Source: PALSA-1003 sp963791945
Lineage (GTDB): Bacteria > Pseudomonadota > Gammaproteobacteria > Burkholderiales > Casimicrobiaceae
Direction: 5' to 3'
Assembly: GCA_963791945.1 (NCBI GenBank)
Contig: CAWBUD010000004.1
Location: 186,001 to 250,000 of the forward strand
Length of the DNA: 64,000 bases
The position numbers and the translations under genes were made by a program. Under the pieces are notes generated by a model that worked only from the letters and a program-made list of their open reading frames with translations, ran no database searches and was not told the origin of the DNA. Positions 1-8,471 of this stretch are shown piece by piece; the stretch's first letter is position 1; each line of letters begins with the position of its first letter.

Positions 1-792
1 CACGGCCACCGCCGCCTTGATCGCCGGGTGGAACCGGTAGTCCTGGATGTCGAAATCCTCGTAGCGGTAGTCGTAGAGCGTGGGCGGTCGGCGCTTGAGG
101 ACGAGTCGTGGCGGGGGGTAGGGAGTGCGGGCGAGCTGCGTGTCGACCTGCTCCAGATGATTGAGGTACAGGTGGCAATCGCCGCCCACCCAGATGAAAT
201 CGCCGACGGCGAGGTCGCACTGCTGCGCCACGAGATGGGTCAGCAGCGCGTAAGAGGCGATGTTGAACGGTACCCCGAGAAAAATGTCGGCGCTGCGCTG
301 ATAGAGCTGGCACGAGAGCCGGCCGCCCGCGACGTAGAACTGAAAGAACGCATGGCACGGCGGCAGCTTCATCCGCGGGATGTCGCCGACGTTCCAGGCC
401 GAGACGATCAGCCGTCGCGAATCCGGGTTCCTTCTGATCTGCGCGAGGACTTCGGAGAGCTGATCGATATGCCGGCCACCCGGGGCAGGCCACGAGCGCC
501 ACTGGTAGCCGTAGATCGGTCCGAGGTCGCCGTTCTCGTCGGCCCACTCGTCCCAGATCGTGACGCCGTGATCGCGCAGATACTTCACGTTGGTATCGCC
601 GGCGAGAAACCAGAGCAGCTCGTAGATGATCGACCGGGTGTGCACCTTCTTCGTCGTCAGCAGCGGGAAGCCGGCCTCGAGATCGAACCGCATCTGGTAG
701 CCGAATACCGATAGGGTCCCGGTGCCCGTGCGGTCGTTCTTGCGCTCACCCTGCTCGCGCACGTGACGCATGAAATCGAGGTACTGGCGCAT
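1..792 (-). CDS. thyA: thymidylate synthase (lacks only the stop codon at the window edge)
   Basis: Methylates dUMP to dTMP using methylene-tetrahydrofolate in the cytoplasm. Translating leftward from the ATG at 792-790 gives MRQYLDFMRHV, then NDRTGTGTLS, WDEWADENGDLGP, the active-site cysteine in PPCHAFFQFYV, and QRSADIFLGVPFNIASYA. All are diagnostic of the ThyA family. The 264 codons inside the window end HPAIKAAVAV, which matches the C-terminus and the usual 264-residue length of E. coli-type enzymes, so only the stop codon should lie outside. The next gene, at 930, is divergent. Identity is certain; only the right-to-left end is unseen. Confidence 0.97.
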   Translation of the reverse strand, partial: MRQYLDFMRHVREQGERKNDRTGTGTLSVFGYQMRFDLEAGFPLLTTKKVHTRSIIYELLWFLAGDTNVKYLRDHGVTIWDEWADENGDLGPIYGYQWRSWPAPGGRHIDQLSEVLAQIRRNPDSRRLIVSAWNVGDIPRMKLPPCHAFFQFYVAGGRLSCQLYQRSADIFLGVPFNIASYALLTHLVAQQCDLAVGDFIWVGGDCHLYLNHLEQVDTQLARTPYPPPRLVLKRRPPTLYDYRYEDFDIQDYRFHPAIKAAVAV

Positions 793-873
793 AGGAAAAG
801 GCCGCGAAGGAGCTGCTTCTATTCTAGCAGCCCGCCGCTCGAGATCTTTCAGCGCACGTCGGTCCCCCGAAGC

Positions 874-879
874 TACAAT
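874..879 (+). promoter_or_regulatory. putative -10 box (TACAAT) of the transporter/acyltransferase gene
   Basis: The hexamer TACAAT lies about 50 bases before the ATG at 930, in the gap between divergent thyA and the transporter gene. It fits a sigma-70 -10 element. No convincing -35 is seen at 16-18 bases upstream, so this rests on the -10 alone. Several other genes in the window have a similar ctacaat-type box before them. Confidence 0.4.
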
Positions 880-929
880 GGGACTGGCAGGTTGCCTGCG
901 ATACCCAGGGTCGGGATCCGCCTGACGAG

Positions 930-2813
930 ATGGCCGAACGCAGCCAATTCCAACTTCTTCGCGAACGTCGCTTTGCGCCGTTCTTCTGGACCCAGTTCCT
1001 GGGGGCGGGCAACGATAACGTGTACAAGAACGCGCTCGTCATCTTCGTGGCCTTCCAGGCGGCGGCGCTGACGACCCTTTCGGCGAACGATCTCGTGAAC
1101 ATCGCCGCCGCCGCGTTCATCGCTCCGTTCGTGCTCTTCTCGGCGACCGCCGGCCAGCTGGCGGACAAGTACGAGAAATCGCGCCTGATCCGATTCATCA
1201 AGCTGTTCGAGATCGGGATCATGGCGCTCGGCGCGATCGGTTTCTACCGGCGTGACCTCACGCTGCTGTTCGCCGCGCTGGCGCTGATGGGTGTGCACTC
1301 GACGGTCTTCGGACCGGTGAAGTACGCCATCCTGCCCCAGCATCTGAAGAGCGACGAGCTGATCGGCGGCAACGGCCTGGTCGAGATGGGAACGTTCGTG
1401 GCGATCCTGCTGGGCGAGATCGTCGGCGGCCTGGTGATCGCGATCAAGCCCGACGGACCGATCATAGCGGGGGCTACCACGATTGCAATCGCGATCGCGG
1501 GTTACGCGGTCGCCCGGGGTATACCGATTACGCCCGCGGTCGCTCCCGACCTGAAGATCAACTGGAATCCGTTCACCGAGACGGCGCGCAACCTTCGCTC
1601 TGCCTACGGCAACCGCGTAGTGTGGTTGTCGATGCTCGGCATCTCCTGGTTCTGGTTCTACGGCGCCACGTACCTCACCCAGTTCGCCACCTATACCAAG
1701 GACATCCTCGGTGGCGACGAGCACGTCGCCACGCTGCTGCTCGCCATCTTTTCCGTCGGGATCGGTGTCGGCTCGCTTCTGTGCGAGCGGCTCTCGGGGC
1801 ACAAGGTGGAGGTCGGCCTGGTGCCGTTCGGATCGATCGGGCTCACGGTCTTCGCGATCGATCTGTATTTCGCGAGCCGCGGTCTGCGACCGCAGGGCGT
1901 CTCCGGTGCCGCACAGTTCCTGAGCGCGCCGGAAGACTGGCGAGTCGTCGCCGATCTCGTGCTCCTCGGCATGTTCGGCGGCTTCTACATCGTGCCGTTG
2001 TACGCGATGCTCCAGGAGCGCTCGGAGCCGACGCATCGCTCGCGCATCATCGCCGCGAACAACATCCTGAACGCGCTCTTCATGGTCGCCTCGGCGGGGA
2101 TCGCCCTGGGCCTGCTCAAGGCGGGGCTCACCATCCCACAGCTCTTCCTCGCGACCGGCCTGATGAACGCGGTCGTCGCGCTGTACATCTACTCGCTGGT
2201 GCCGGAGTTCCTCATGCGGTTCCTGGCGTGGTTGCTGGTGCACACCGTCTACCGCGTCGACAAGGAGGGGCTCGAACAGGTGCCGGAGCAGGGCGCCTGC
2301 GTGATCGTGTGCAACCACGTGAGCTTCGTCGATCCGGTGGTCATCGCCGCCTGCGTGCGCCGGCCCGTCCGTTTCGTCATGGACCACCGCATTTTCGCGA
2401 TTCCGGTGCTGCATTTCATCTTCCGCACCATGCGGGCGATTCCGATCGCTTCCGCCCGGGAGGATGCAGCGCTCAAGGAGCGCGCATTCGTGGAGGCGGC
2501 GGACGCCCTCGCGGCCGGCGAAATCGTGTGCATCTTCCCCGAGGGACGGATCACCGATACCGGCGAGCTCAATGCCTTTCGTCCCGGACTGCAGCGCATC
2601 CTCGAGCGAGCGCCGGTGCCGGTCGTGCCCATGGCGCTGCGGGGCTTGTGGGGCAGCTTCTTCAGCCGCTCGTACCAGGGCAAGGCGATGCGTCGTCTGC
2701 GGGGGCTCTTCTCGCGGATTGCTCTCGTCGCCGGCCCGCCGCTCGCGCCCGAACGCGCGACGCCCGAGACGCTGCAGCAGACGGTGCTGGCGCTGCGGGG
2801 CAACTGGCGCTAG
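930..2813 (+). CDS. MFS lysophospholipid transporter fused to PlsC-type 1-acylglycerol-3-phosphate acyltransferase
   Basis: The 627-residue protein has two parts. Residues 1 to about 430 are a polytopic major facilitator resembling LplT (GNDNVYKNALVIF near the start). Residues about 440-627 are a soluble PlsC-like acyltransferase with the NHVSFVD motif (catalytic His463, Asp468) and FPEGR (536-540). By family knowledge such proteins flip lysophospholipids inward and re-acylate them. E. coli splits the job between LplT and Aas, and the AMP-ligase domain of Aas is absent here. Start: ATG at 930 just after a clear gap. The stop codon overlaps the convergent sirtuin stop within CTAG at 2810-2813. 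The substrate is inferred. Confidence 0.88.
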   Translation: MAERSQFQLLRERRFAPFFWTQFLGAGNDNVYKNALVIFVAFQAAALTTLSANDLVNIAAAAFIAPFVLFSATAGQLADKYEKSRLIRFIKLFEIGIMALGAIGFYRRDLTLLFAALALMGVHSTVFGPVKYAILPQHLKSDELIGGNGLVEMGTFVAILLGEIVGGLVIAIKPDGPIIAGATTIAIAIAGYAVARGIPITPAVAPDLKINWNPFTETARNLRSAYGNRVVWLSMLGISWFWFYGATYLTQFATYTKDILGGDEHVATLLLAIFSVGIGVGSLLCERLSGHKVEVGLVPFGSIGLTVFAIDLYFASRGLRPQGVSGAAQFLSAPEDWRVVADLVLLGMFGGFYIVPLYAMLQERSEPTHRSRIIAANNILNALFMVASAGIALGLLKAGLTIPQLFLATGLMNAVVALYIYSLVPEFLMRFLAWLLVHTVYRVDKEGLEQVPEQGACVIVCNHVSFVDPVVIAACVRRPVRFVMDHRIFAIPVLHFIFRTMRAIPIASAREDAALKERAFVEAADALAAGEIVCIFPEGRITDTGELNAFRPGLQRILERAPVPVVPMALRGLWGSFFSRSYQGKAMRRLRGLFSRIALVAGPPLAPERATPETLQQTVLALRGNWR

Positions 2814-3565
2814 CGTTCCGGCAGCGCGAGGCGCTCCACCAGCGCGGGCAGGATCTCGCCGGCCCTACCGGCGAGAACGTAGTGGGCCTCCCGCGAGAGC
2901 GGCGTTTCGTTCGGATTGATTTCGACAACGATCGCGCCCGACGCTTTCGCCGAGGCGGGCAGGGCGGCCGCGGGATAGACTTCCGCCGACGTGCCGATCA
3001 CCAGCAGCGCGTCGCAGCGGCGCACCGCATCCTCGGCGGCGGCCAGCGCGTCGGCGGGCAGCATTTCCTCGAACCACACGACGTCGGGTCGCAGGAACGC
3101 TCCGCAGGATGGGCAGCGGGGCACGTCTTCGCCGCTTTCGTCCCAGCGGTCGACCCGGGTGCCTTCGCGGGAACATTTCACGCGCTGGATGTTTCCGTGC
3201 AGCTCGACCACGTCGCGGCTACCGGCCCGCTGGTGTAGTCCATCGATATTCTGGGTGATCAGCATGAACTCCGGCGTCCGGCGCTCGAACTCGGCGAGCG
3301 CGACGTGGCCGGCATTGGGCCTTGCGGCGGCGACGCGCTCCCGCCGCCACGCGTACCAATCCCATACCCGCTTCGGATGGCGTGCGAAAGCCGACGGCGT
3401 GGCGAGGTCCTGCGGATCGAAGCGCGCCCACAGCCCTTCCTGCGCATCTCGGAACGTCGCGAGCCCGGACTCGGCGGAAATGCCCGCACCGGTCAGCGCG
3501 GCGATGAAATGCGCGTCGCGCAGCACGGCCAGAAGCCGGGGATCGAAAGATTGGACGGAGGACAT
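2810..3565 (-). CDS. cobB: NAD-dependent protein deacylase (sirtuin, CobB-like)
   Basis: Removes acyl groups from lysines at the cost of NAD. The 251-residue protein shows GAGIS (26-30), FRDA, QNIDGLH (105-111), the catalytic His123 in ELHG, and a Zn region with Cys131, Cys151 and Cys154. Tyr71 and Arg74 form the YxxR pair that class III sirtuins (SIRT5, E. coli CobB) use to bind succinyl or malonyl lysine, so desuccinylase activity is likely. As in E. coli CobB, the first zinc half-site is CSRE rather than CxxC. It reads leftward from the ATG at 3565 and is divergent from aroC. Family certain; acyl preference inferred. Confidence 0.92.
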   Translation of the reverse strand: MSSVQSFDPRLLAVLRDAHFIAALTGAGISAESGLATFRDAQEGLWARFDPQDLATPSAFARHPKRVWDWYAWRRERVAAARPNAGHVALAEFERRTPEFMLITQNIDGLHQRAGSRDVVELHGNIQRVKCSREGTRVDRWDESGEDVPRCPSCGAFLRPDVVWFEEMLPADALAAAEDAVRRCDALLVIGTSAEVYPAAALPASAKASGAIVVEINPNETPLSREAHYVLAGRAGEILPALVERLALPER

Positions 3566-3620
3566 CGGAATGCGTTATGCGCGTGCCGTGCGTGCCGCAG
3601 GCCACTGCGAAAGCGCGTGC

Positions 3621-3626
3621 TACACT
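3621..3626 (+). promoter_or_regulatory. putative -10 box (TACACT) of aroC
   Basis: TACACT lies 32 bases before the aroC start codon in the 93-bp gap between divergent cobB and aroC. It fits a sigma-70 -10 box. No strong -35 is seen. Confidence 0.35.
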
Positions 3627-3658
3627 CCCTCGAAGCTCGCATCGTCGCGCGAACGTCC

Positions 3659-4819
3659 ATGTCCGGCAATACGCTCGGCACTTTGTTCTGCGTCACGTCC
3701 TTCGGGGAATCGCACGGACCGGCGATCGGCTGCGTCGTCGACGGCTGCCCGCCGGGGATGGAGCTCGAAGCGGCCGATATCCAGCGCGATCTGGACCGCA
3801 GGAGGCCGGGAACGTCCCGGCATGTCACGCAGCGGCGAGAGTCCGATACGGTGGAGATCCTTTCGGGCGTGTTCGAGGGACGCACGACGGGGACGCCCAT
3901 CGCGCTCGTGATCCGCAACGAAGACGCGCGCAGCCGGGACTACGCCAGCATCGCGGACACTTTCCGCCCCGGTCACGCCGATTACACGTACTGGCAGAAG
4001 TACGGCATTCGCGATTATCGCGGCGGTGGACGCCAATCCGCGCGCGAAACAGCGGTGCGCGTCGCCGCCGGTGCCATTGCGCGGAAGTGGCTGCGCGAGC
4101 GGCACGGTGTGGCGATCCGCGGCCATCTCGCCCAACTGGGCTCGAGGGCGATTCCCTTCGAGAGCTGGGAGCACGTCGAAGCGAATCCGTTTTTCGCGGC
4201 CAACGCTACCGTCGTGCCCGAGCTCGAAGCGTTGATGGACACTCTGCGCAAATCGGGCGATTCGTGCGGCGCGCGCGTCACCGTCGTCGCCGAAGGCGTT
4301 CCGGTCGGATGGGGCGAGCCTGTCTACGGCAAGCTCGATGCGGACATCGCCGGCGCGATGATGAGCATCAACGCCGTGAAGGGCGTGGAGATCGGCGCCG
4401 GATTCGCGAGCGTCGCGCAGCGCGGCACCGAGCATTCGGACGAGATGACTCCGCAAGGGTTCGTCTCGAATCACGCGGGCGGCATCCTAGGCGGGATTTC
4501 GACCGGTCAGGACATCGTGGTTTCGATCGCGATCAAGCCGACCTCCTCGATCCGTCTCGACCGGCGCACGATCGACAGGGCGGGTCGTCCCGTCGTCGTC
4601 AACACCCACGGCCGGCACGATCCTTGTGTCGGGATCCGGGCTACGCCCATCGCCGAGGCCATGCTGGGGCTCGTGCTCATGGACCACGCGCTGCGCCACC
4701 GTGCGCAGAACGCGGATGTTGCTTGTGCAACGCCCAGGATCGCCGCACAGGCTCCCGCCGACGTGGTGAGCGCCTTGCGCGCCGCCGCGATCGACAATCC
4801 CGATCCGGACGAAGCTTGA
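3659..4819 (+). CDS. aroC: chorismate synthase
   Basis: Last step of the shikimate pathway: converts 5-enolpyruvylshikimate-3-phosphate to chorismate with reduced FMN. The 386-residue protein begins MSGNTLGTLFCVTSFGESHG. It contains the family blocks RPGTSRHVTQRRESD, FRPGHADYTYWQKYG, the YRGGGRQSARET segment, and SNHAGGILGGIST. The open frame extends upstream to 3305, but that part runs antisense through cobB. The ATG at 3659, which gives the canonical N-terminus, is therefore the start. It is about 25 residues longer than E. coli AroC, at the C-terminus. It ends ten bases before the convergent xseA stop. Confidence 0.97.
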   Translation: MSGNTLGTLFCVTSFGESHGPAIGCVVDGCPPGMELEAADIQRDLDRRRPGTSRHVTQRRESDTVEILSGVFEGRTTGTPIALVIRNEDARSRDYASIADTFRPGHADYTYWQKYGIRDYRGGGRQSARETAVRVAAGAIARKWLRERHGVAIRGHLAQLGSRAIPFESWEHVEANPFFAANATVVPELEALMDTLRKSGDSCGARVTVVAEGVPVGWGEPVYGKLDADIAGAMMSINAVKGVEIGAGFASVAQRGTEHSDEMTPQGFVSNHAGGILGGISTGQDIVVSIAIKPTSSIRLDRRTIDRAGRPVVVNTHGRHDPCVGIRATPIAEAMLGLVLMDHALRHRAQNADVACATPRIAAQAPADVVSALRAAAIDNPDPDEA

Positions 4820-4828
4820 CCGGCGGCT

Positions 4829-6184
4829 CTAGTCCAGCCGCGTTCGCGTAACCGTCGCGTCGGCGCCGCCCCGCGCGAAGCGCACGACGATGCCGTCGCC
4901 GGCGGCCACCTGCGAGCTGTCCTGCACGACCGCGCCTGCCGTCGTCGACACGATGCTGTAGCCGCGGTCGAGAACCGCCTGCGGGCCCAGATGCTTTAGC
5001 GCCAGCGCGAGGCTCGCTATCTTGTGGGCAAGGCCGGCGACGCGCTTTTCGCCACTGCGCTGCCAGCGGGTATGCGCGCGATCGAGCGTTGCGCGCTGCT
5101 TGGGCGGCGTGCGCAATACCTGCAGGATGCGCCGGCGCATCGTCGCCACGTCGCGGATGTGCTGCGCGAGGGCCGCGAGCACGCTGCGGACGAGGCGCCG
5201 TCGGAGAAGATCCAGCCGCTCGCGTTGCGCGGCGAGCCGTGCGGCCGGATGCACCAGCCGCCGCGCCCCAGCGTCGAGGCGCTGCATACGCCGCTCGAGC
5301 GCGTCTCGCGCGGCCCTGCGCGAGCGCGCAGAGAGGTGCAGCACCTTGGCAAAGAGCATCGCGCCATCGGGCGTGGCGAGCGTCGCGGCTCCGGTCGGAG
5401 TCGCTGCGCGGGCGTCGGCGACGAAATCGCAGATCGTGAAATCGGTCTCGTGCCCGATCCCGCTCACGATGGGAATGCGCGATTCGAAAACAGCCCTCGC
5501 CACCGCCTCCTCGTTGAACGCCCAGAGATCCTCGATGGACCCGCCGCCGCGGCAGACGATGAGCACGTCGACGCGGGCGTGGGCATTCGCGACCGCAATC
5601 GCGGCTGCGATTTCCGGTGCCGCGCCGGAACCCTGGACGGGCGCGGGATAGACGATGACCGGCAGCGCCGGCATGCGCCGCCGCAGCGTGGCGAGCACGT
5701 CGGACAGCGCGGCCGCGCGAACAGAGGTGACGATGCCGACCGCCCTCGGGAAGGGCGGCAACGGTCGCTTGCGCGTTGCAGCGAACCAGCCGGCCGCGTC
5801 CAGCCGTGCCTTTCGCCGCGCGAATTGCTCATAGAGTGCGCCGAGGCCGGACAAGCGCACGGTTTCGACATTGAGTTGAAACTCTCCGCGCGCCTCGTAG
5901 ATCGTCGCCACTGCGCGGATTTCGATCCGCTGGCCGTCCTTGAGCGGGAAGTCCAGGAATTGAGCCTTGGACCGGAACAGGACGCAGCGGACCTGCGCGT
6001 CGCCATCCTTCAGAACGAAGTACGCGTGACCCGACGATGCGCGAGAGTAATTGGACACCTCGCCGCTCACCCAGCAAAGGCCGAGCTGGCGCTCGATGAT
6101 GAGTCGCGCCGAGCTGACCAGCAGCGAGACCGGGATCACCGGCGGAGTCGCTGCGGTGCGTTCGTTCGTAGCCGAGTCGTTCAC
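4829..6184 (-). CDS. xseA: exodeoxyribonuclease VII large subunit
   Basis: Large subunit of the single-strand-specific nuclease ExoVII. The 451-residue protein has the N-terminal OB-fold (CWVSGEVSNY, HAYFVLKD), a central nuclease region (GIVTSVRAAALSDVL, CRGGGSIEDLWAFNEE, GIGHETDFTICDFVAD) and an Arg/Ala-rich helical C-terminus. The GTG at 6184 opens the frame and overlaps the stop of a small upstream frame as GTGA. The small subunit xseB is not in the window. The first roughly 15 residues are not conserved, so translation may start slightly later. Confidence 0.95.
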   Translation of the reverse strand: MNDSATNERTAATPPVIPVSLLVSSARLIIERQLGLCWVSGEVSNYSRASSGHAYFVLKDGDAQVRCVLFRSKAQFLDFPLKDGQRIEIRAVATIYEARGEFQLNVETVRLSGLGALYEQFARRKARLDAAGWFAATRKRPLPPFPRAVGIVTSVRAAALSDVLATLRRRMPALPVIVYPAPVQGSGAAPEIAAAIAVANAHARVDVLIVCRGGGSIEDLWAFNEEAVARAVFESRIPIVSGIGHETDFTICDFVADARAATPTGAATLATPDGAMLFAKVLHLSARSRRAARDALERRMQRLDAGARRLVHPAARLAAQRERLDLLRRRLVRSVLAALAQHIRDVATMRRRILQVLRTPPKQRATLDRAHTRWQRSGEKRVAGLAHKIASLALALKHLGPQAVLDRGYSIVSTTAGAVVQDSSQVAAGDGIVVRFARGGADATVTRTRLD

Positions 6185-6321
6185 GGGTTCGACAACGCGG
6201 TCGCAGCAGGCGGTTCGTCCAGGACGAAGATTCGGTCGCAGCGCCGGCCGGCCATGCCGATCTGTTCCTCGATCGTTTGCAAAATCTGCACGGACGCCCC
6301 TGCGAGCGCCCCGTCAAACAT
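6181..6321 (-). CDS. possible 46-residue small protein upstream of xseA
   Basis: A frame reading leftward from the ATG at 6321 begins MFDGALAGASVQ and ends with its stop overlapping the xseA GTG (GTGA). The frame stays open back to a GTG at 6390. The overlap would permit translational coupling with xseA. There is no convincing ribosome-binding site and I do not recognise the sequence. It could equally be chance coding in a GC-rich leader. Low confidence. Confidence 0.25.
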   Translation of the reverse strand: MFDGALAGASVQILQTIEEQIGMAGRRCDRIFVLDEPPAATALSNP

Positions 6322-6422
6322 ATGAAAAATATGACAATACGGGCGGTATAGATTTGAGCACGTCAGCGAAACTCCTACGGCTGGCTCCACTTAGCGGACG
6401 AATGTACAAGATATGCACACTA

Positions 6423-6445
6423 TTATCCACAGATAATGTGGACAA
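6423..6445. promoter_or_regulatory. inverted pair of DnaA boxes
   Basis: TTATCCACA (6423-6431) is an exact match to the strong DnaA box. Five bases later TGTGGACAA (6437-6445) is the reverse complement of TTGTCCACA, which differs from the first box at one position. The two form an imperfect palindrome. No dnaA, dnaN or gidA is nearby, so this does not look like the chromosomal origin. It may be a DnaA-responsive regulatory or titration site. Confidence 0.55.
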
Positions 6446-6580
6446 CGCTTCGTAGGCTCCGATCGCAGCAGGCCGCAAACCCTTGCTGGATGCGGTCTCC
6501 GGAGCATCGGCATTAGCCGCTCTGGCGTGACGGACGATGACGCGTTGGAGCGCGAAAGTTAGAATGGCTGACTGAGACGA

Positions 6581-6596
6581 TTTGTTCATGAACAAA
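6581..6596. promoter_or_regulatory. perfect 16-bp palindrome, possible operator of glnS
   Basis: TTTGTTCATGAACAAA equals its own reverse complement and ends five bases before the glnS ATG at 6602. Its central ATG (6588) opens a five-codon frame (MNKTR) whose TGA overlaps the glnS start as ATGA. The lack of a spacer between the arms favours a protein-binding DNA site over an RNA hairpin. The regulator is unknown. Confidence 0.5.
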
Positions 6597-6601
6597 ACGC
6601 G

Positions 6602-8404
6602 ATGAATGTTGCACCGCCGCAAGACGCTGCCGGCGCGCCGACCTCGAACTTCCTCCGGCAGATCATCGCCGAGGACCTTCGCAGCGGCAAGTATGGCGGG
6701 CGGGTCGTCACCCGGTTCCCGCCCGAGCCCAACGGCTATCTGCACATCGGCCACGCCAAGTCCATCTGCCTCAACTTCGGCCTGGCCGCCGAGAACGGCG
6801 GGCTCTGCCACCTGCGCTTCGACGACACCAATCCTGTCAAGGAGGACGTCGAATACGAAGATTCCATCAAGGAAGCCGTCCGGTGGTTGGGTTACGACTG
6901 GGGGCCGCACCTGTACCACGCCTCCGACTACTTCGACCGGCTGTATGGCTTCGCGCGGCATTTCGTCAGAGCTGGACTCGCCTACGTGGACAGCTCGACC
7001 CCGGACGAGATGCGGCGCCTGCGCGGGACGCTGACCGAGGCCGGAACCGCGAGTCCCTACCGCGACCGTCCGGTCGAAGAGAACCTCGATCTCTTCCGGC
7101 GGATGAAAGAAGGCGAGTTTCCCGACGGCGCACACGTGCTGAGGCTCAAGATCGATCTTGCGAGCCCCAACATCAACATGCGCGACCCGGCCATCTATCG
7201 CATCCGCCATACGCCACATCACCGCACCGGCGACAAATGGTGCGTGTATCCGCTCTACGACTACACGCACTGCATCTCCGACGCGCTCGAGCGCATAACG
7301 CATTCGCTCTGCACGCTCGAGTTCCAGGATCACAGGCCGCTCTACGACTGGGTGATCGATCAGCTCGCCGATGCGGGCCTGCTGCAGCGGCCGCTGCCGC
7401 ATCAGTACGAATTTGCACGGCTCAATCTCTCGTACACGGTGATGAGCAAACGCAAGCTCATCGAGCTCGTCGAAGGCGGCCACGTCGAGGGTTGGGATGA
7501 TCCGCGCCTGCCGACGCTGGTCGGGCTGCGCCGGCGCGGGTATACGCCCGAGTCGATACGGCTGTTCGCCGAGCGCGTCGGCGTGTCCAAGGCGCACCAG
7601 TGGATCGACGTGGGAGTGCTCGAGGACTGCCTGCGCGAGGATCTGAACGAGCGGGCCGAGCGACGGGTGGCCGTGCTCGATCCGGTGCGGCTCGTCATCG
7701 ACAACTATCCCGAGGATGGCGAGGAGGAATGCCTCGCGCCCAACCATCCGCAGAAGCCGCAGTCGGGGCACCGCACCCTGATGCTGACGCGCGAGCTGTG
7801 GATCGAGCGCGAGGACTATGAAGAAAAGCCGCCGAAAGGCTATTTCCGACTCGCGCCTGGCGCTGAGGTGCGGCTGCGCTACGGGTACATCGTGAGATGC
7901 ACGGGAGCGGAACGCGACGCGCAAGGCAACGTCGTCGCGGTCCACTGCGCTTACGACCCGCAAACCAAGAGCGGCACGCCCGGCGCCGAGGCGCGCAAGG
8001 TCAAGGGCAACATCCACTGGCTTTCGGTCCGCCACGCGCGCGTCGCCGAAGTCAGGCTCTACGACCGCCTGTTCGTGAACCCGCAGCCGGGAAGCGGCGC
8101 CACGCCGCCCGAGATGGGACCGGGTAAATCCACTCGGGAGAGCGGCTTCGACGAGGACGTTTCCTTCGACGAGCCGACGGAACGCAACTATCTCGACGAT
8201 CTGAATCCGCACTCGCGCAAGATCGTATCGGCCTACGTCGAGCCTGCGCTCGGCGACGCGGTGCGCGAACAACGCTTCCAGTTCGAGCGCCACGGCTATT
8301 TCATCGCCGACGCGAGGGACTGCGCCGCCGCAAAACCGGTATTCAATCGCGCTGTCACCCTGCGCGACTCATGGGGCAAGACATCGCCGGCGCGCCGCGA
8401 CTAA
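6602..8404 (+). CDS. glnS: glutaminyl-tRNA synthetase
   Basis: Charges tRNA-Gln with glutamine. The 600-residue class I synthetase has FPPEPNGYLHIGHAK with HIGH at 48-51, the LRFDDTNP segment, and a KMSKS-like VMSKRK near residue 284. The C-terminal anticodon-binding barrels include RLRYGYIVRC. Start: ATG at 6602, directly after the palindrome; there is no good Shine-Dalgarno. It is somewhat longer than E. coli GlnS (554), mostly at the two ends. The gene stands alone, with htpX 67 bases downstream. Confidence 0.97.
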   Translation: MNVAPPQDAAGAPTSNFLRQIIAEDLRSGKYGGRVVTRFPPEPNGYLHIGHAKSICLNFGLAAENGGLCHLRFDDTNPVKEDVEYEDSIKEAVRWLGYDWGPHLYHASDYFDRLYGFARHFVRAGLAYVDSSTPDEMRRLRGTLTEAGTASPYRDRPVEENLDLFRRMKEGEFPDGAHVLRLKIDLASPNINMRDPAIYRIRHTPHHRTGDKWCVYPLYDYTHCISDALERITHSLCTLEFQDHRPLYDWVIDQLADAGLLQRPLPHQYEFARLNLSYTVMSKRKLIELVEGGHVEGWDDPRLPTLVGLRRRGYTPESIRLFAERVGVSKAHQWIDVGVLEDCLREDLNERAERRVAVLDPVRLVIDNYPEDGEEECLAPNHPQKPQSGHRTLMLTRELWIEREDYEEKPPKGYFRLAPGAEVRLRYGYIVRCTGAERDAQGNVVAVHCAYDPQTKSGTPGAEARKVKGNIHWLSVRHARVAEVRLYDRLFVNPQPGSGATPPEMGPGKSTRESGFDEDVSFDEPTERNYLDDLNPHSRKIVSAYVEPALGDAVREQRFQFERHGYFIADARDCAAAKPVFNRAVTLRDSWGKTSPARRD

Positions 8405-8471
8405 AGCCGCTTGTGGTTCCAGCCGCCTAAAGCGCTAAGATCGCGTCACCCGTCCGGCCCGGAGCCAAAGC

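Larger units (their letters stand above)
6185..6601. other. divergent intergenic region xseA/glnS
   Basis: A 417-bp gap between divergent xseA and glnS. It is noticeably richer in A+T around 6310-6440 than the surrounding genes. It holds the possible small frame 6181-6321, two inverted DnaA-type boxes (6423-6445) and a perfect 16-bp palindrome abutting glnS (6581-6596). No RNA gene is recognised. Confidence 0.6.

Noticed and set aside
873..2414. Long open frame on the minus strand opposite the transporter/acyltransferase gene
   Set aside because: It is antisense to a clear gene, has Arg/Asp/His-rich low-complexity composition and no family motif. It is a by-product of high GC.
3305..3658. 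Upstream extension of aroC
   Set aside because: Antisense to cobB; the ATG at 3659 gives the canonical AroC N-terminus.
6400..6450. Chromosomal replication origin
   Set aside because: Only two DnaA boxes, no dnaA, dnaN, gidA or parAB nearby, and no clear unwinding element.
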